Assembly (NCBI GenBank): GCA_029213065.1 | Contig: JARGPH010000016.1 | Location: forward strand, 51,203 to 115,202 | DNA from: Verrucomicrobiales bacterium | Lineage (GTDB): Bacteria > Verrucomicrobiota > Verrucomicrobiia > Verrucomicrobiales > DEV007 | Direction: 5' to 3' | Length of the DNA stretch: 64,000 nucleotides | Part shown: positions 26,331 to 35,354 of the stretch, piece after piece | Position numbering within the stretch: the stretch's first letter is position 1 | How the letters are laid out: every line of letters starts with the position of its first letter | Notes under the pieces: generated by a model | The model's database searches: none | Told to the model about the DNA's origin: nothing | Seen by the model: only the letters and a program-made list of their open reading frames with translations | Translations under genes and position numbers: made by a program

Positions 26331-27767
26331 TCACCGAAAAGCGGGCTCAACCATCTCCTCATCAAAATCCTCCCAGACCCCAATCAACTGCTTCAAAATC
26401 GCCCTCTCACTCTCCGCCCTGTCATTCTCCTCAGCCATATCCTCCTTCAGCTGATACAGCTCCCAATCGCCGGGGTTTCCCCTCACCGGATTGCGCACAA
26501 TTTTCCAATCTCCCTTCCGCAAGGCGGCACGATTTCCGACCCGCCAGAAAATCGACTCGTGCGGCGTCCCTCCGACTTCCCCGCTGAGGAAAGGCATCAA
26601 ATCGACGCCATCGACCTGTTCAGACCGATCCAGCCCCGCGAGCTTCACACTCGTGGGAAAGAGATCGAGCGAGGTAACCGGCTCCTCGTAAATCTGCCCG
26701 GCCTCAATCCGCCCCGGAAACTGCATCATAAACGGAACACGGATCCCGCCCTCGTAAAGCTTCCCCTTTTCACCGCGCAGCGGGTAATTGCTGCTCGTGA
26801 GCTCACGGGTCGGGCCTCCGTTATCGCTCAGAAAAACAATCAGGGTATTCTCGAGAATCCCTTCACTTTTCACCGTCTCGAGCACCTCACCGACACCATC
26901 ATCAAGCTGACCTAACATCGCCGCAAAAATGCGTCGTTGAATGTTCTCAATCGAAGCAAACCGCTTCATGTATTTGGCATCGCCCTGCAGCGGACTGTGA
27001 ACCGCATTGTAGGAAAGATAGAGAAAGAAGGGACGCTCGTCGCCACAGTCTTTGATAAAATGGACTGCCTCACGGGTGAAGGCATCGGTTAAATTTTCCG
27101 GCTCGACGATGGGCTGTCCGTTGCGGTAAACCGGATTATCAGCGTCGTATGCGGGCTCGTTGTGCGCCATGTGGGTTGAGTAAAAAAGACGCCCATCCTC
27201 AGAAGCCCATCGCCCGAATTTTCCTCCGGGAAGCACTTTGCGGCGAAGCCAGGTCGTCATCCCGTCATACGGAGCCGGACGAAAATAATGTCCCTCGTGG
27301 AGGAAGCCGAAAAACTGATCAAAGCCGCGCCGAATCGGATTGTAGTGGGCCGTCCCGCCGAGATGCCATTTTCCAATCATCGCGGTGGTATAGCCCGCCT
27401 CGTGCTTGAGACGTCCCGAGATTGTCTTTTGGTCCGTCGGCAAACCGGCATCGGGATCCTCGTTCCGCGCTCCGATCGGATTAAACTCAAAGCCGAACCG
27501 TGTCTGATAGCGCCCCGTGATCAAACCGGCACGGGAGGCCGCACAAAACGGAGCCGAGACATAGCCATCGGTGAAAAGAACTCCGTTTTGAGCAATCGAA
27601 TCGATATGGGGCGTCGGCACATCCGTCTCCGGATTCTGAATCGAAGTCTCCCCGTAGCCGAGGTCATCCGCGATGATATAGATGATATTAGGCAGCTCAC
27701 TTGCCCGCAAACCTCCCGCGATGAGAAGGACAGCTCCGATGAGGAGACAGAGATTTCGAGAATGCAT
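26331..27767 (-). CDS. Secreted arylsulfatase A-like sulfatase
   Basis: A 478-residue type I sulfatase with a signal peptide (AVLLIAGGLRASE). The fold starts at IIYIIADDLGYGE, where both metal-binding Asp residues are present. The formylglycine site is C75-A-A-S-R79, a CxAxR variant of CxPxR that is seen in sulfatases. Other family motifs are GYTTAMIGKWHLGG and IVFLSDNGGP. A loop EPAYDADNPVYRNGQPIVE precedes the catalytic C-terminal part. A separate transcriptional unit; the only neighbour on that strand is a CxxCH protein upstream. Confidence 0.92.
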   Translation of the reverse strand: MHSRNLCLLIGAVLLIAGGLRASELPNIIYIIADDLGYGETSIQNPETDVPTPHIDSIAQNGVLFTDGYVSAPFCAASRAGLITGRYQTRFGFEFNPIGARNEDPDAGLPTDQKTISGRLKHEAGYTTAMIGKWHLGGTAHYNPIRRGFDQFFGFLHEGHYFRPAPYDGMTTWLRRKVLPGGKFGRWASEDGRLFYSTHMAHNEPAYDADNPVYRNGQPIVEPENLTDAFTREAVHFIKDCGDERPFFLYLSYNAVHSPLQGDAKYMKRFASIENIQRRIFAAMLGQLDDGVGEVLETVKSEGILENTLIVFLSDNGGPTRELTSSNYPLRGEKGKLYEGGIRVPFMMQFPGRIEAGQIYEEPVTSLDLFPTSVKLAGLDRSEQVDGVDLMPFLSGEVGGTPHESIFWRVGNRAALRKGDWKIVRNPVRGNPGDWELYQLKEDMAEENDRAESERAILKQLIGVWEDFDEEMVEPAFR

Positions 27768-28104
27768 CCCCGAGCTTAGGAACGTGTACCCTTCTTCGCA
27801 AGTCCTGTATTTGACCGCTGATTACTCACAGCGCCGGAAACTTGAGACAAACCCAGGACAGAACCGGAGGTTCAAAAGAAAACGAGCCGGTGGTGAAACG
27901 AAGCGCAACCACCGGATTGCTGATCTTTCTGACACGCCCCACCTGAGGGGGCGCAGAAGCATTCGCCGCCTTTCTCAGGCCCCTTCAGGGCCGCTCTGCT
28001 TTTAGATATTCAGTTCCCGGCATTCCGCTTCGCTCCACACCGCGCTACGATCTTTCGAGCCTCCAGCTCTTGAGAGGCGGGAAAGCTGAGAGACACTTTA
28101 CCTT
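27768..28104. repeat. Intergenic stretch with second copy of the 105-bp-type repeat
   Basis: No gene. Bases 27965-28075 match 7368-7474 in the order CTTTCTCA, CCCTTCAGGGCC, ACACCGCGCTA and GAGCCTCCAGCTC. Bases 27895-27920 hold an inverted pair CCGGTGGT/ACCACCGG, and CGCCCCACCTGAGGGGGCG at 27934-27952 is another palindrome. Confidence 0.6.
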
Positions 28105-29415
28105 TCAGCCCTTCCCTTTCCAGACCGGCGGAAGCCCCTCCATCGTCTCTGACAATATCTGAAAAATGTGTTCCCGCTCCGAGTCGGAGAGATAGGCAAA
28201 ATCCGGATGGGAGTCCGGCTTTGTGAGGATCGAATGGAGGTCTTCGAGCACCAGGGTTCGAATAATGTCAGGCAAATCGCCGAAGGCATCTGAGTAAATC
28301 AAATGACTGCACCGGTATTTCATGAGCCGTTCATAAAGCCGGAAATCCTTCAGCGAACGCCCTTCTTCGCTTTTGCGTTCATTCGCCGCAAACGCACGCT
28401 GAAACGCCTCACTCCCCTCGACACCGGCGGGGAGCTGAAATTCGTCCGCAAAAAGAAGCTGCTTTAAAACGCGGTCCGACTGGCTCTTGAGGACTCGCTG
28501 ATTCGTTTCCGAAAGCGGGGCATCCACCGATTCGCCGAACGCCTTCTGCATTTCGCGATGACGATGCAAGGTCGAGCGAGTCGTCAAATTGGCCTCCACC
28601 AGCGCATTGTGCACCCCGACCTGATGCTCGAGGACCATGAGCGCGACAACGTCACTTTGCGGTCCGTTAAGATACGGATCACTGTTGAAAAATTCGCTGA
28701 TCAAAGCCTCTGCAGCGCCCATCGGCTCCAGCTCGATCTCGACATCGCGCAGTTCCGAATGCGCCACTGCATTACCCATGTGACGCTGATCCTCGACCTC
28801 CCCGCTCACATACCAGCCGCCCCAGCGCTCATCGATCGGGCTGTCATGACGGGTATGAAACGTGCCCGCCTGAAAAAGCGGCTGGCCCGTATTCTGAGGA
28901 AAAACCGAACGCACCATCAACCCCGGAAAATGGTGATTGGAGGACCCCGCGTGGCAATTGAGACAGGAACGCTCACGGTTCAACACCGGTGGCGCATCCG
29001 CTTCTCTCTCCGTCAGCTTCAGCATGTGGAAAACCAGCCCCAGCTTCGGGTCAAAGCTCGCAATCTCGATCTCCCCACCCTGAACCCAGCCGATATAGAC
29101 ATCGTCCGAGAAATAAAGCGCCCTCGGTGTTTCGGGCGAAATCCGGCTGTTCTGAGCGCTCGTTTTTGAAAAGACCAGAACCTGCGATTCAATCGGAACC
29201 TCAAGTGCCTCGAGAAATTCAGCGAGAATCTCCCTGTCGCTCCCTTTCGAGAGGAGCCCTTCCCGTTTTGCTTTCTCAAGCAATCTCGTCACCGGCGTAT
29301 CAGGCTCCGTCTCATGATAATCAATCGGGGCACGCTCATAAAGCGGCTCGAAAGCAGCTCCGGGGCCCGCCGCCATGAGGAGAATTCCCAATGTTAAGGT
29401 GTACTTGAAAACCAT
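28105..29415 (-). CDS. Exported protein with single c-type haem motif (CxxCH)
   Basis: A 436-residue protein with an N-terminal signal (LGILLMAAGPGAAF) and one haem-binding motif C151-L-N-C154-H155 in a largely soluble sequence. Conserved-looking blocks around it (HFPGLMVRSVFPQNTGQPLF, FHTRHDSPIDERWGGWYVSG) suggest a recognisable family, but I cannot name it. Periplasmic c-type cytochrome behaviour is an inference from the motif plus signal. Divergent from the VWA gene across an intergenic stretch with a perfect 12-bp inverted repeat. Confidence 0.65.
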   Translation of the reverse strand: MVFKYTLTLGILLMAAGPGAAFEPLYERAPIDYHETEPDTPVTRLLEKAKREGLLSKGSDREILAEFLEALEVPIESQVLVFSKTSAQNSRISPETPRALYFSDDVYIGWVQGGEIEIASFDPKLGLVFHMLKLTEREADAPPVLNRERSCLNCHAGSSNHHFPGLMVRSVFPQNTGQPLFQAGTFHTRHDSPIDERWGGWYVSGEVEDQRHMGNAVAHSELRDVEIELEPMGAAEALISEFFNSDPYLNGPQSDVVALMVLEHQVGVHNALVEANLTTRSTLHRHREMQKAFGESVDAPLSETNQRVLKSQSDRVLKQLLFADEFQLPAGVEGSEAFQRAFAANERKSEEGRSLKDFRLYERLMKYRCSHLIYSDAFGDLPDIIRTLVLEDLHSILTKPDSHPDFAYLSDSEREHIFQILSETMEGLPPVWKGKG

Positions 29416-29431
29416 CTTTTATAAATACGTC

Positions 29432-29460
29432 GAATTGAGAGGACTGCCTCCTCTCAATTC
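29432..29460. promoter_or_regulatory. Perfect 12-bp inverted repeat between divergent genes
   Basis: GAATTGAGAGGA and TCCTCTCAATTC form a perfect palindrome around a CTGCC loop, 16 bases upstream of the CxxCH protein start. It could be an operator for divergent control or a 5'-UTR hairpin; no T run follows on the minus strand, so a terminator for that strand is unlikely. Confidence 0.5.
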
Positions 29461-29579
29461 TTAAAAATCACGTGAGTCACCCATGGCCATTCCCGACCGC
29501 GCTAAGGAAGAGCTCCCTTTCACAAAGCTTTTACATGATGGAAATTGTCGCCGCGATCATTTTCCACTAATCTCTATGC

Positions 29580-30677
29580 ATGTCGGGGAACCTGCCAGAG
29601 ACGTCTCACGGATTCGGAGAGAACCCGCCTCGGGAAAATTATCTCCCGATTCCGATTCCTCAACGCCGACGGAAAAGATCGGAAAAGCCCCGGCGGGCTC
29701 TCGCATCCTTCCTTCCGGAAATCCGTTTTCCCAAATGGCATTTCCCGCCCCTTACATCAGACCAACGCCGGAGAAGAAAAGAGTTCGTTCAATCGATCCT
29801 CGCCGCCCTTTGCGTCAATCTCCTCATTGTCGGGGCACTCCTCACCATCGCAATTGATCCACTCGATCTCAATGACGGCGCCTTTTTCACCGCGACGATC
29901 AGCCCGGAGAAAAACAAAGAAGTGGAAGAAGCCTCCGACAGCGGAAGCGCCGGCAGCAATCAGGTCGAATCCGGGAATCCCGGTTCAGCGGACATCACCG
30001 GGATGAGCCCTGCCAGCATCACCTCCCTGGCGATCTCGCCGGTAAGCCTTCAAATCGCCTCGCAGGATTTGGGCGCCCCCTCGCTCAGGTTCGGCCGGAG
30101 CGTCGCGAAATTCGATTTCGAAGCCACTGAAAATGAGGCCCGGAAAAAGATGCAGGCTTTCGTCAACGGAAAGGGCGGCTCTCTCGCCAATGGCAGCGGG
30201 AAAGGCAAAGCATCCGGCATCACTACAGGCACTCTCAAAGCCCTTTTCCCGAAATCGAAATTCGGGAACGGCGCCGGTATGGCCGTCATCGTCGATATGT
30301 CGGGAAGCATGCAGAAAATCAATCAAGCCGTCGACGCCTACATTGAAGACAACTTCCCTCAGGGCGTCACGAGGCACGTCAACGGCTGCGCCCTCAACGG
30401 AAGTGACGACCCTTTTCTCCGTGCTCTCGCCTCTGAAACGAGCCGGGAACGACGCACCGATTATTTCTTCATCTGTGACCTCAGGGACGGCGAAACCGGA
30501 GAAGGCATCGGCCGGATTCGGAATTGTCTCGTTCTCGGAAAATTTCCGAAAAAGCTTCATGTCGTCAGCTTCGCAAGACAACCGGGCCGCCACTTGGCCA
30601 AAATGCTGGATGTCACCAAGGGCACCTTCACCTATGTAAATCCTTACCTGGATGAGCAAGCTGAAGCAGACGAATGA
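29580..30677 (+). CDS. Membrane-anchored protein with VWA-type MIDAS motif
   Basis: A 365-residue protein. The N-terminal ~65 residues are basic and Pro-rich (cytoplasmic), then one membrane segment (VQSILAALCVNLLIVGALLT, about residues 70-92). A Ser/Gly-rich linker follows, then a domain with VIVDMSGSM (D239-x-S241-x-S243, a MIDAS-like DxSxS) and FFICDLRDGETG. This is a von Willebrand factor A-like arrangement. No partner ATPase (MoxR) is next to it. The stop faces the stop of the Cys/Gly-tailed protein, 16 bases away. Confidence 0.6.
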   Translation: MSGNLPETSHGFGENPPRENYLPIPIPQRRRKRSEKPRRALASFLPEIRFPKWHFPPLTSDQRRRRKEFVQSILAALCVNLLIVGALLTIAIDPLDLNDGAFFTATISPEKNKEVEEASDSGSAGSNQVESGNPGSADITGMSPASITSLAISPVSLQIASQDLGAPSLRFGRSVAKFDFEATENEARKKMQAFVNGKGGSLANGSGKGKASGITTGTLKALFPKSKFGNGAGMAVIVDMSGSMQKINQAVDAYIEDNFPQGVTRHVNGCALNGSDDPFLRALASETSRERRTDYFFICDLRDGETGEGIGRIRNCLVLGKFPKKLHVVSFARQPGRHLAKMLDVTKGTFTYVNPYLDEQAEADE

Positions 30678-30693
30678 GCAGCCGGGAGGAAAG

Positions 30694-31422
30694 TCAATCT
30701 CCGCCGCAACCGCCACACCCGCTTCCGCAACCGCTGTCACCGTGGCTGCAGCCGCCTCCGCAACCACCGCCACCTCCCCAGCCGCCTTTTCCTCCTCCGC
30801 CGCCGTGTTTGATTGCTTTAAAAAGGATAAAAAGAAGGGCAACGACGAAGAACACTCCGAGAGCACCCGAATTTGCCTCGTCACCACTGCACCCGGCGAC
30901 AAATAGAACCGTGCCGGTCGCCGCAGCAAAGACAGCCACGGCACGCTTCGGAATAATGAAGTGACTTGCCGCATCGACCCGACTGAAACGCCGTGTCGCA
31001 AACCGGATCTCCGATGGCGGCCACAGATCCGTCGGAGCCTCCTCTCCGAAATGCGCGCGATAGCTCTTCAGGGTTTCTTCATAGAGATCATGAAATTTGG
31101 CCGCTTCACTCTTTCCTCCTCTCGTCGGACCGTGATGAAGCGGAAAGCCGAGAACGCGTTTGCAACATTCATCCCAGTAATTTTTCGTGTAGCAGAGGTG
31201 AAGGTGCCACGCCTGATCGACCTCGTCTGATGGTGTCACCGAATGCCCCGCGACGGCGCACAAATAGAGGAATTTCCGGTACTCGGCGATGACCCGCTGC
31301 GTGAATGCCGGAGTCCATCGGTTCTCCCTCGCGAGCCGGTCAGCAAAGGTCAGTTCAGATTCGGGATTACCTATCTCAAGGCCCTCGATCGCATTCCAAA
31401 GTTCAGTTTCTTCCGCAGTCAT
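30694..31422 (-). CDS. DUF1399-like glycine-rich protein with Cys/Gly tail
   Basis: A 242-residue protein. Residues 1-120 contain a helical domain with EYRKFLYLCAVAGHSVTPS and EVDQAWHLHLCYTKNYWDE, the D-x-x-W-H-x-H signature seen in plant glycine-rich-domain proteins (DUF1399). Two hydrophobic segments follow (RAVAVFAAATGTVLFVAGC; GALGVFFVVALLFILF), then an approximately 36-residue tail of Gly with a single Trp, Lys, His and at least six Cys. The tail could bind metal or be disulfide-linked; both are guesses. It converges with the VWA gene. Confidence 0.62.
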   Translation of the reverse strand: MTAEETELWNAIEGLEIGNPESELTFADRLARENRWTPAFTQRVIAEYRKFLYLCAVAGHSVTPSDEVDQAWHLHLCYTKNYWDECCKRVLGFPLHHGPTRGGKSEAAKFHDLYEETLKSYRAHFGEEAPTDLWPPSEIRFATRRFSRVDAASHFIIPKRAVAVFAAATGTVLFVAGCSGDEANSGALGVFFVVALLFILFKAIKHGGGGGKGGWGGGGGCGGGCSHGDSGCGSGCGGCGGD

Positions 31423-31653
31423 GATTCAGGAAAAATTTGGTGTCGGGTTCAGCGCAGCGCTGCGGCATCCGGGGAATTACAAGGTATCCCGGCGGGAAAG
31501 GCAAGCCCTCACCGGATCGATCCACTGAGCATTGTGATCTATCGCGCAGTGTTGCCTATGATTACAAACCGCCCGTCCGTTTATAATAGGTGAAAAGACC
31601 GACTATGTGATTTCATAGAAACGTCTAATTCTCATCCCACACTCACTTGACCC

Positions 31654-32733
31654 ATGGAAGTTCTCGAAACACTCGCCGTCGCGCTCGGATTTGCCACCCT
31701 CGCAGGTCTGAATCTCTATCTCGTCGTTCTCCTCACCGGCACGGCGATTAACCAGGGCTGGGTCGATGTCTCGGCCACCTACCCCGACCTCATGGTTCTC
31801 GGCGATCCCGCGGTGATTGCTGCAGCCGGCGTCTTCTTCTGCCTCGAATTTTTCTCGGACAAAATCCCCTGGGTCGATTCGCTCTGGGACACCGTTCACA
31901 CCTTGATTCGTCCCGTCGGAGGCGGCCTTCTCGCCATCCAAACGCTGGGGCCGACAGAACCCGGGTTTGAAGTCATCATCGCGATGCTCGCCGGGGGAAC
32001 CACCCTCGTGGCGCACAGCTTCAAGGCGGGCACCCGACTCGCTATCAACGCCTCACCCGAACCGGTCAGCAACGTCGCCGCCAGTGTCACCGAAGACATG
32101 GCCGTCGTCGGCGGTCTCGCTCTCATGAGCATGAACCCGCTCCTCGCCGGTGCCGCCTGCCTCCTCTTCCTCGGCTTCGCCCTCTTCCTCACACCGAAGC
32201 TGCTTCGCCGCATCAAAGGCTTTGTCTGGCTCGTCTGGAACAAAGTCTTCGCGATCGTGAACCGTCCCGATGAGGAGAAGCTCCTCTACGCCAATCTCAC
32301 TTCGACCGAAGTGCAGAAGATCTCCTCACGTCTCGGCAAGAAAATCGATCCCGCCTGGTCCGCGAAAGTGCTCGTGGGCAAAGCGAAACGCTTCAGCGGA
32401 TTCATCCCGATGACCTTTGGACGCCTCATCGCTCAGGCTGAGAGACCGGAAACGCTCCAATTTGTGGGGAGCCGGTTCTGGCGAACCTACGACACCGAGC
32501 TTTCCCTCGAAGGCCTCGAAATCACTCAGGAGCCACGCCTTTTTTCCGAGGACATCGTTCTCTACGACCTCGAAGGAACAAGGAAACTGATCCTGCGCCT
32601 CCCCTCCGGCCACCGCGCCATGGCGAACCGCATCGTCGAGAGCCTCATCTCTCAGCGGGATGCAGCCATGCCGATGCCCTCCGATCGTATCATGATCGCC
32701 GGGGCCGAGGTCGATGCAGATGTGGTCGCGTGA
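31654..32733 (+). CDS. DUF4126-family membrane protein
   Basis: A 359-residue protein. The N-terminal ~190 residues are several hydrophobic helices with FATLAGLNLYLVVLLTGTAI, FFSDKIPWVDSLWDTVHTLI and EPVSNVAASVTEDMAVVGGL, matching DUF4126. The C-terminal ~170 residues are soluble with FGRLIAQAERPETLQFVGSR. DUF4126 proteins are uncharacterised inner-membrane proteins. No operon partners. A perfect TATAAT hexamer lies about 67 bases upstream at 31582, but no matching -35 box is visible. Confidence 0.75.
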   Translation: MEVLETLAVALGFATLAGLNLYLVVLLTGTAINQGWVDVSATYPDLMVLGDPAVIAAAGVFFCLEFFSDKIPWVDSLWDTVHTLIRPVGGGLLAIQTLGPTEPGFEVIIAMLAGGTTLVAHSFKAGTRLAINASPEPVSNVAASVTEDMAVVGGLALMSMNPLLAGAACLLFLGFALFLTPKLLRRIKGFVWLVWNKVFAIVNRPDEEKLLYANLTSTEVQKISSRLGKKIDPAWSAKVLVGKAKRFSGFIPMTFGRLIAQAERPETLQFVGSRFWRTYDTELSLEGLEITQEPRLFSEDIVLYDLEGTRKLILRLPSGHRAMANRIVESLISQRDAAMPMPSDRIMIAGAEVDADVVA

Positions 32734-33401
32734 TAGGTGCGCACTGGAGCAGAAGAACGCACTTCAGGTAGATCGTCAGGTAGATGCGGCCCGCCGGGAC
32801 GCTGATTCGCCCGCACCTCCCGCGGCATCCGCCGTCACGACCTCCTTATCTATATCTATATCTTTTTCTTTATCCCCTCAATGCGTGGCCCGGAAATCGT
32901 CGGCCAATCGAAGGCGCGTGAGTCTCCGCCTCAGAAAAAGATAAGGATAAAGAAAAAGATAAAGGCTGTTCCGGCTACGAAGGTTCCATTGCGATCCAGA
33001 CACCGTGAAATGCCTTTTGGCGAAAGGCATCTACCGCCCCTCGTTCGAACGCACCCTAGATAGATGCGTCCCGCCGGGACGCAGATTCGCCCGCACCTCC
33101 CACGACTTCCGCGGTCATACCCCCCTTATCTTTATCGTTATCTTTTTCTCTATCCCCTCAATACGTGGCCCGGAGATCGTCGGCCAATCGAAAGTGCGTG
33201 AGTCTCCGCCTCAGAAAAATATAAGGATAAAGAAAAAGATAAAGGCTGTTCCGGTTGTGAAGGTCCTTTGCGATCCGGACACCGTGAAATGCCTTTTGGC
33301 AAAAGGCATCTACCGCCCCTTAAAAATTCGCGCGTTCTCAGGATGCCTGCTGGCAAAACGCTTGAATCCACGCTAGACGTTGATTTCATCTACGCACCAT
33401 C
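32734..33401. repeat. Two tandem copies of a 280-bp MITE-like element
   Basis: No gene is supported. Copy 1 (32781-33041) and copy 2 (33061-33320) align end to end at a 280-base spacing. Each begins with TAGATGCG and a GC hairpin (GCGTCCCG-C-CGGGACGC in copy 2), contains two opposed pyrimidine/purine tracts (TTATCTTTTTCTTTATCC versus its complement) that can pair into a long stem, and ends with the hairpin ATGCCTTTTGGCAAAAGGCAT then CTACC. TAGATGC at the left and GCATCTA at the right are inverted termini. No transposase. Confidence 0.9.
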
Positions 33402-34031
33402 ATGAGCGACGAACCTGAAGTACCGAACCTTGATCCCCAATCACTGCGCATCGCGGCAGCGAACGCCCTGATCCGCCGACGTCGCACGATCAAGCCGAAG
33501 GACATGTCCGACAAACCGGTCGAGCCGATTCAGCTCGCGACCATCCTCGAAAACGCCAACTGGGCCCCGACCCACGGCATGACCGAACCCTGGCGCTTCT
33601 TCATTTTCTCGGGCGAAGGCCGCGAACGCCTCGGCAATTTCTGCCAGTCGCTCTACAGCAAAATCACGCCGGAAACGGAAGTCCGCGCCGACAAATTTGA
33701 AAAACTCGGCGCTCAGCCCATGATGGCCCCCATCGTCATTGCCGTCGGCATGAAGCGTCAGGACATCGAAAAAATTCCCGAGATCGAGGAGATCGAAGCG
33801 GTCGCCTGCGCGGTGCAAAACATGCACCTCACCGCGAGCGCCATGGGCATGGCCGCCTTCTGGTCGACCCCGCCGATCAGCTACACCGACGAAATGCGCG
33901 CCTGGCTCGGACTCGAAGACCCGCGCGACAAATGCCTCGGCTTCTTCTACCTCGGCTGGCCGAAGGAAGAGGAATGGCCCGAAGGCACTCGCGGCGACGT
34001 GAGCGATAAGATCGTTCAGGTGCCGTCTTAG
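33402..34031 (+). CDS. Nitroreductase-family protein
   Basis: A 209-residue flavin (FMN) dependent NAD(P)H oxidoreductase. Visible family features are the N-terminal RRRRTIKPKDM segment, ENANWAPTHGMTEPWRFFIF (FMN-binding), an APIVIAVGM strand, and VACAVQNMHLTASAMGMAAFWS with the C-terminal GFFYLGWPKEE. Substrate could be a nitro compound or quinone; not readable. Alone in its unit, between a large repeat block and a REP-like spacer. Confidence 0.88.
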   Translation: MSDEPEVPNLDPQSLRIAAANALIRRRRTIKPKDMSDKPVEPIQLATILENANWAPTHGMTEPWRFFIFSGEGRERLGNFCQSLYSKITPETEVRADKFEKLGAQPMMAPIVIAVGMKRQDIEKIPEIEEIEAVACAVQNMHLTASAMGMAAFWSTPPISYTDEMRAWLGLEDPRDKCLGFFYLGWPKEEEWPEGTRGDVSDKIVQVPS

Positions 34032-34070
34032 GGCGCCGACTGGCGTTTCCCTCTTGGACACCTTTCCCAC

Positions 34071-34116
34071 CGGGCTGAAGGCCCGATCGCACCCAGCCCC
34101 GGGTTTCAACCCGGGG
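34071..34116. repeat. REP-like double palindrome
   Basis: CGGGCTGAAGGCCCG (34071-34085) is followed by CCCCGGGTTTCAACCCGGGG (34097-34116), two short hairpins separated by TCGCACCCAG. The same first hairpin and the following C-GCAC-AGCCC words recur at 36473-36503. It is located in the gap after the nitroreductase gene. Confidence 0.7.
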
Positions 34117-34211
34117 AATTGGGATCATATTACCTAAGCGCCCTGAAAGGTCGCCCGCGATCGCCGTGTATACGGACAGCCCACTCTCCAACCCCACCCG
34201 CAATTCTTCAC

Positions 34212-34240
34212 TTGCCAATTCCCTATTCAGTAAGTAATTA
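34212..34240 (+). promoter_or_regulatory. Candidate sigma-70-type promoter
   Basis: TTGCCA at 34212-34217 and TAATTA at 34235-34240 with a 17-base spacer, in an AT-rich patch 26 bases upstream of the lipoprotein start. Only consensus-like resemblance supports it. Confidence 0.35.
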
Positions 34241-34265
34241 ACGAATCTTAACTGCTTGACTGATT

Positions 34266-35354
34266 ATGAGAATTCTTTCACTCGCGCTTGGCTTCGGCGC
34301 ACTTCTTTCGCTTGGAGCCCTGACGGGTTGTGTCACTTCTGCAGGAGGCAGCGCCGGTGGTGGCAATTCGATCAATGACATGGCCCGCTACCTCGGTGGG
34401 CTGCCCGGAAGCAACCGGAGCGAGCTTGCGGCGCCGCGGAGTTCGGCGGAATGGAAATCGCATCAGTCACGGATGGACGGTCTCTGGGGCAATCACTCGG
34501 GTCGACGCAGTCATATTCGCGGGTTTCGCTCCAACCTCGGCGGCCTCTCCTCTCCCGGGGTGCTCTTCTACCCCTTCGGTGGACCTGACTTTCTTCACGC
34601 TTCGGCGCTTTTCCCCGGCGCCCGCAACTACGTCCTCGTCGGACTCGAGGGCACCGATGCGATGCCTGACATGAGCACCCTTTCCGCGAGCGAATTGAAT
34701 CGCGGCCTCGGCGGGGTCAGCAATTCACTGCGCACCGTGACGGGAGCAAGCTACTTCATCACCAAGGATATGCGGGTCGACCTGCAAAGCACGCGCCTCC
34801 GCGGGACCCTGCCCCTGCTTCTCGCGCAAATTGCCCGCGACGGAAAGTCGGTCTCTTCAGTAGCCCCTGTCGGAATCGACAGCGCGGGCAATCTCACCTC
34901 GCGTTCGGCCGGTTCGGGTTGCCCCGGATGGCACATCAAAGCAGGCGGGAAGAACATTTACTACTTCCGCAAAGATCTCTCGAACGGCGGACTCGGCAAT
35001 CGCGGGATCCTTAACTTTGTGAGCAGCAAGGGCCGCCCCGTCACTTTTGTGAAAAGTGCGAGCTACCTGATGCACCGGAGCAGCTTCTCAACGATCCGCG
35101 ATTACATCGTGAAGAATTCCGCGGGGATCGTTCAGGATCCTTCAGGAGTTCCCTTCAAATATCTCACCGGTGCGGGCTGGGATATGAAACTCTACGGCAA
35201 CTACACCGGTCCGATGGCGACCTTCAGCGGTCATCATCAGTCGGATCTCGCAGCGGCCTATCGCGACGGCAGCTATCCGGTGAAGCCGATGACCTTCGGA
35301 TTGGGGTATTTACTCAATCCGCAGCGCGCCTGCGTCATGGTGGGGCGGAATTAG
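34266..35354 (+). CDS. Large lipoprotein of unknown function
   Basis: A 362-residue protein with a signal and lipobox (SLGALTGC, C22) followed by a Gly/Ser-rich linker. Mature blocks include GVLFYPFGGPDFLHASALFP, NYVLVGLEGTDAMP and FVSSKGRPVTFVKSASYLMH. I do not recognise a named domain. It is probably exposed at the outer or inner membrane surface. Stands alone in its strand; the next gene, queE, starts about 300 bases later. A candidate promoter lies just upstream. Confidence 0.65.
   Translation: MRILSLALGFGALLSLGALTGCVTSAGGSAGGGNSINDMARYLGGLPGSNRSELAAPRSSAEWKSHQSRMDGLWGNHSGRRSHIRGFRSNLGGLSSPGVLFYPFGGPDFLHASALFPGARNYVLVGLEGTDAMPDMSTLSASELNRGLGGVSNSLRTVTGASYFITKDMRVDLQSTRLRGTLPLLLAQIARDGKSVSSVAPVGIDSAGNLTSRSAGSGCPGWHIKAGGKNIYYFRKDLSNGGLGNRGILNFVSSKGRPVTFVKSASYLMHRSSFSTIRDYIVKNSAGIVQDPSGVPFKYLTGAGWDMKLYGNYTGPMATFSGHHQSDLAAAYRDGSYPVKPMTFGLGYLLNPQRACVMVGRN

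Noticed and set aside
26331-27767. Sulfatase with a broken formylglycine site (CAASR)
   Set aside because: CxAxR is a known variant of the sulfatase motif, so the enzyme is not considered inactive.
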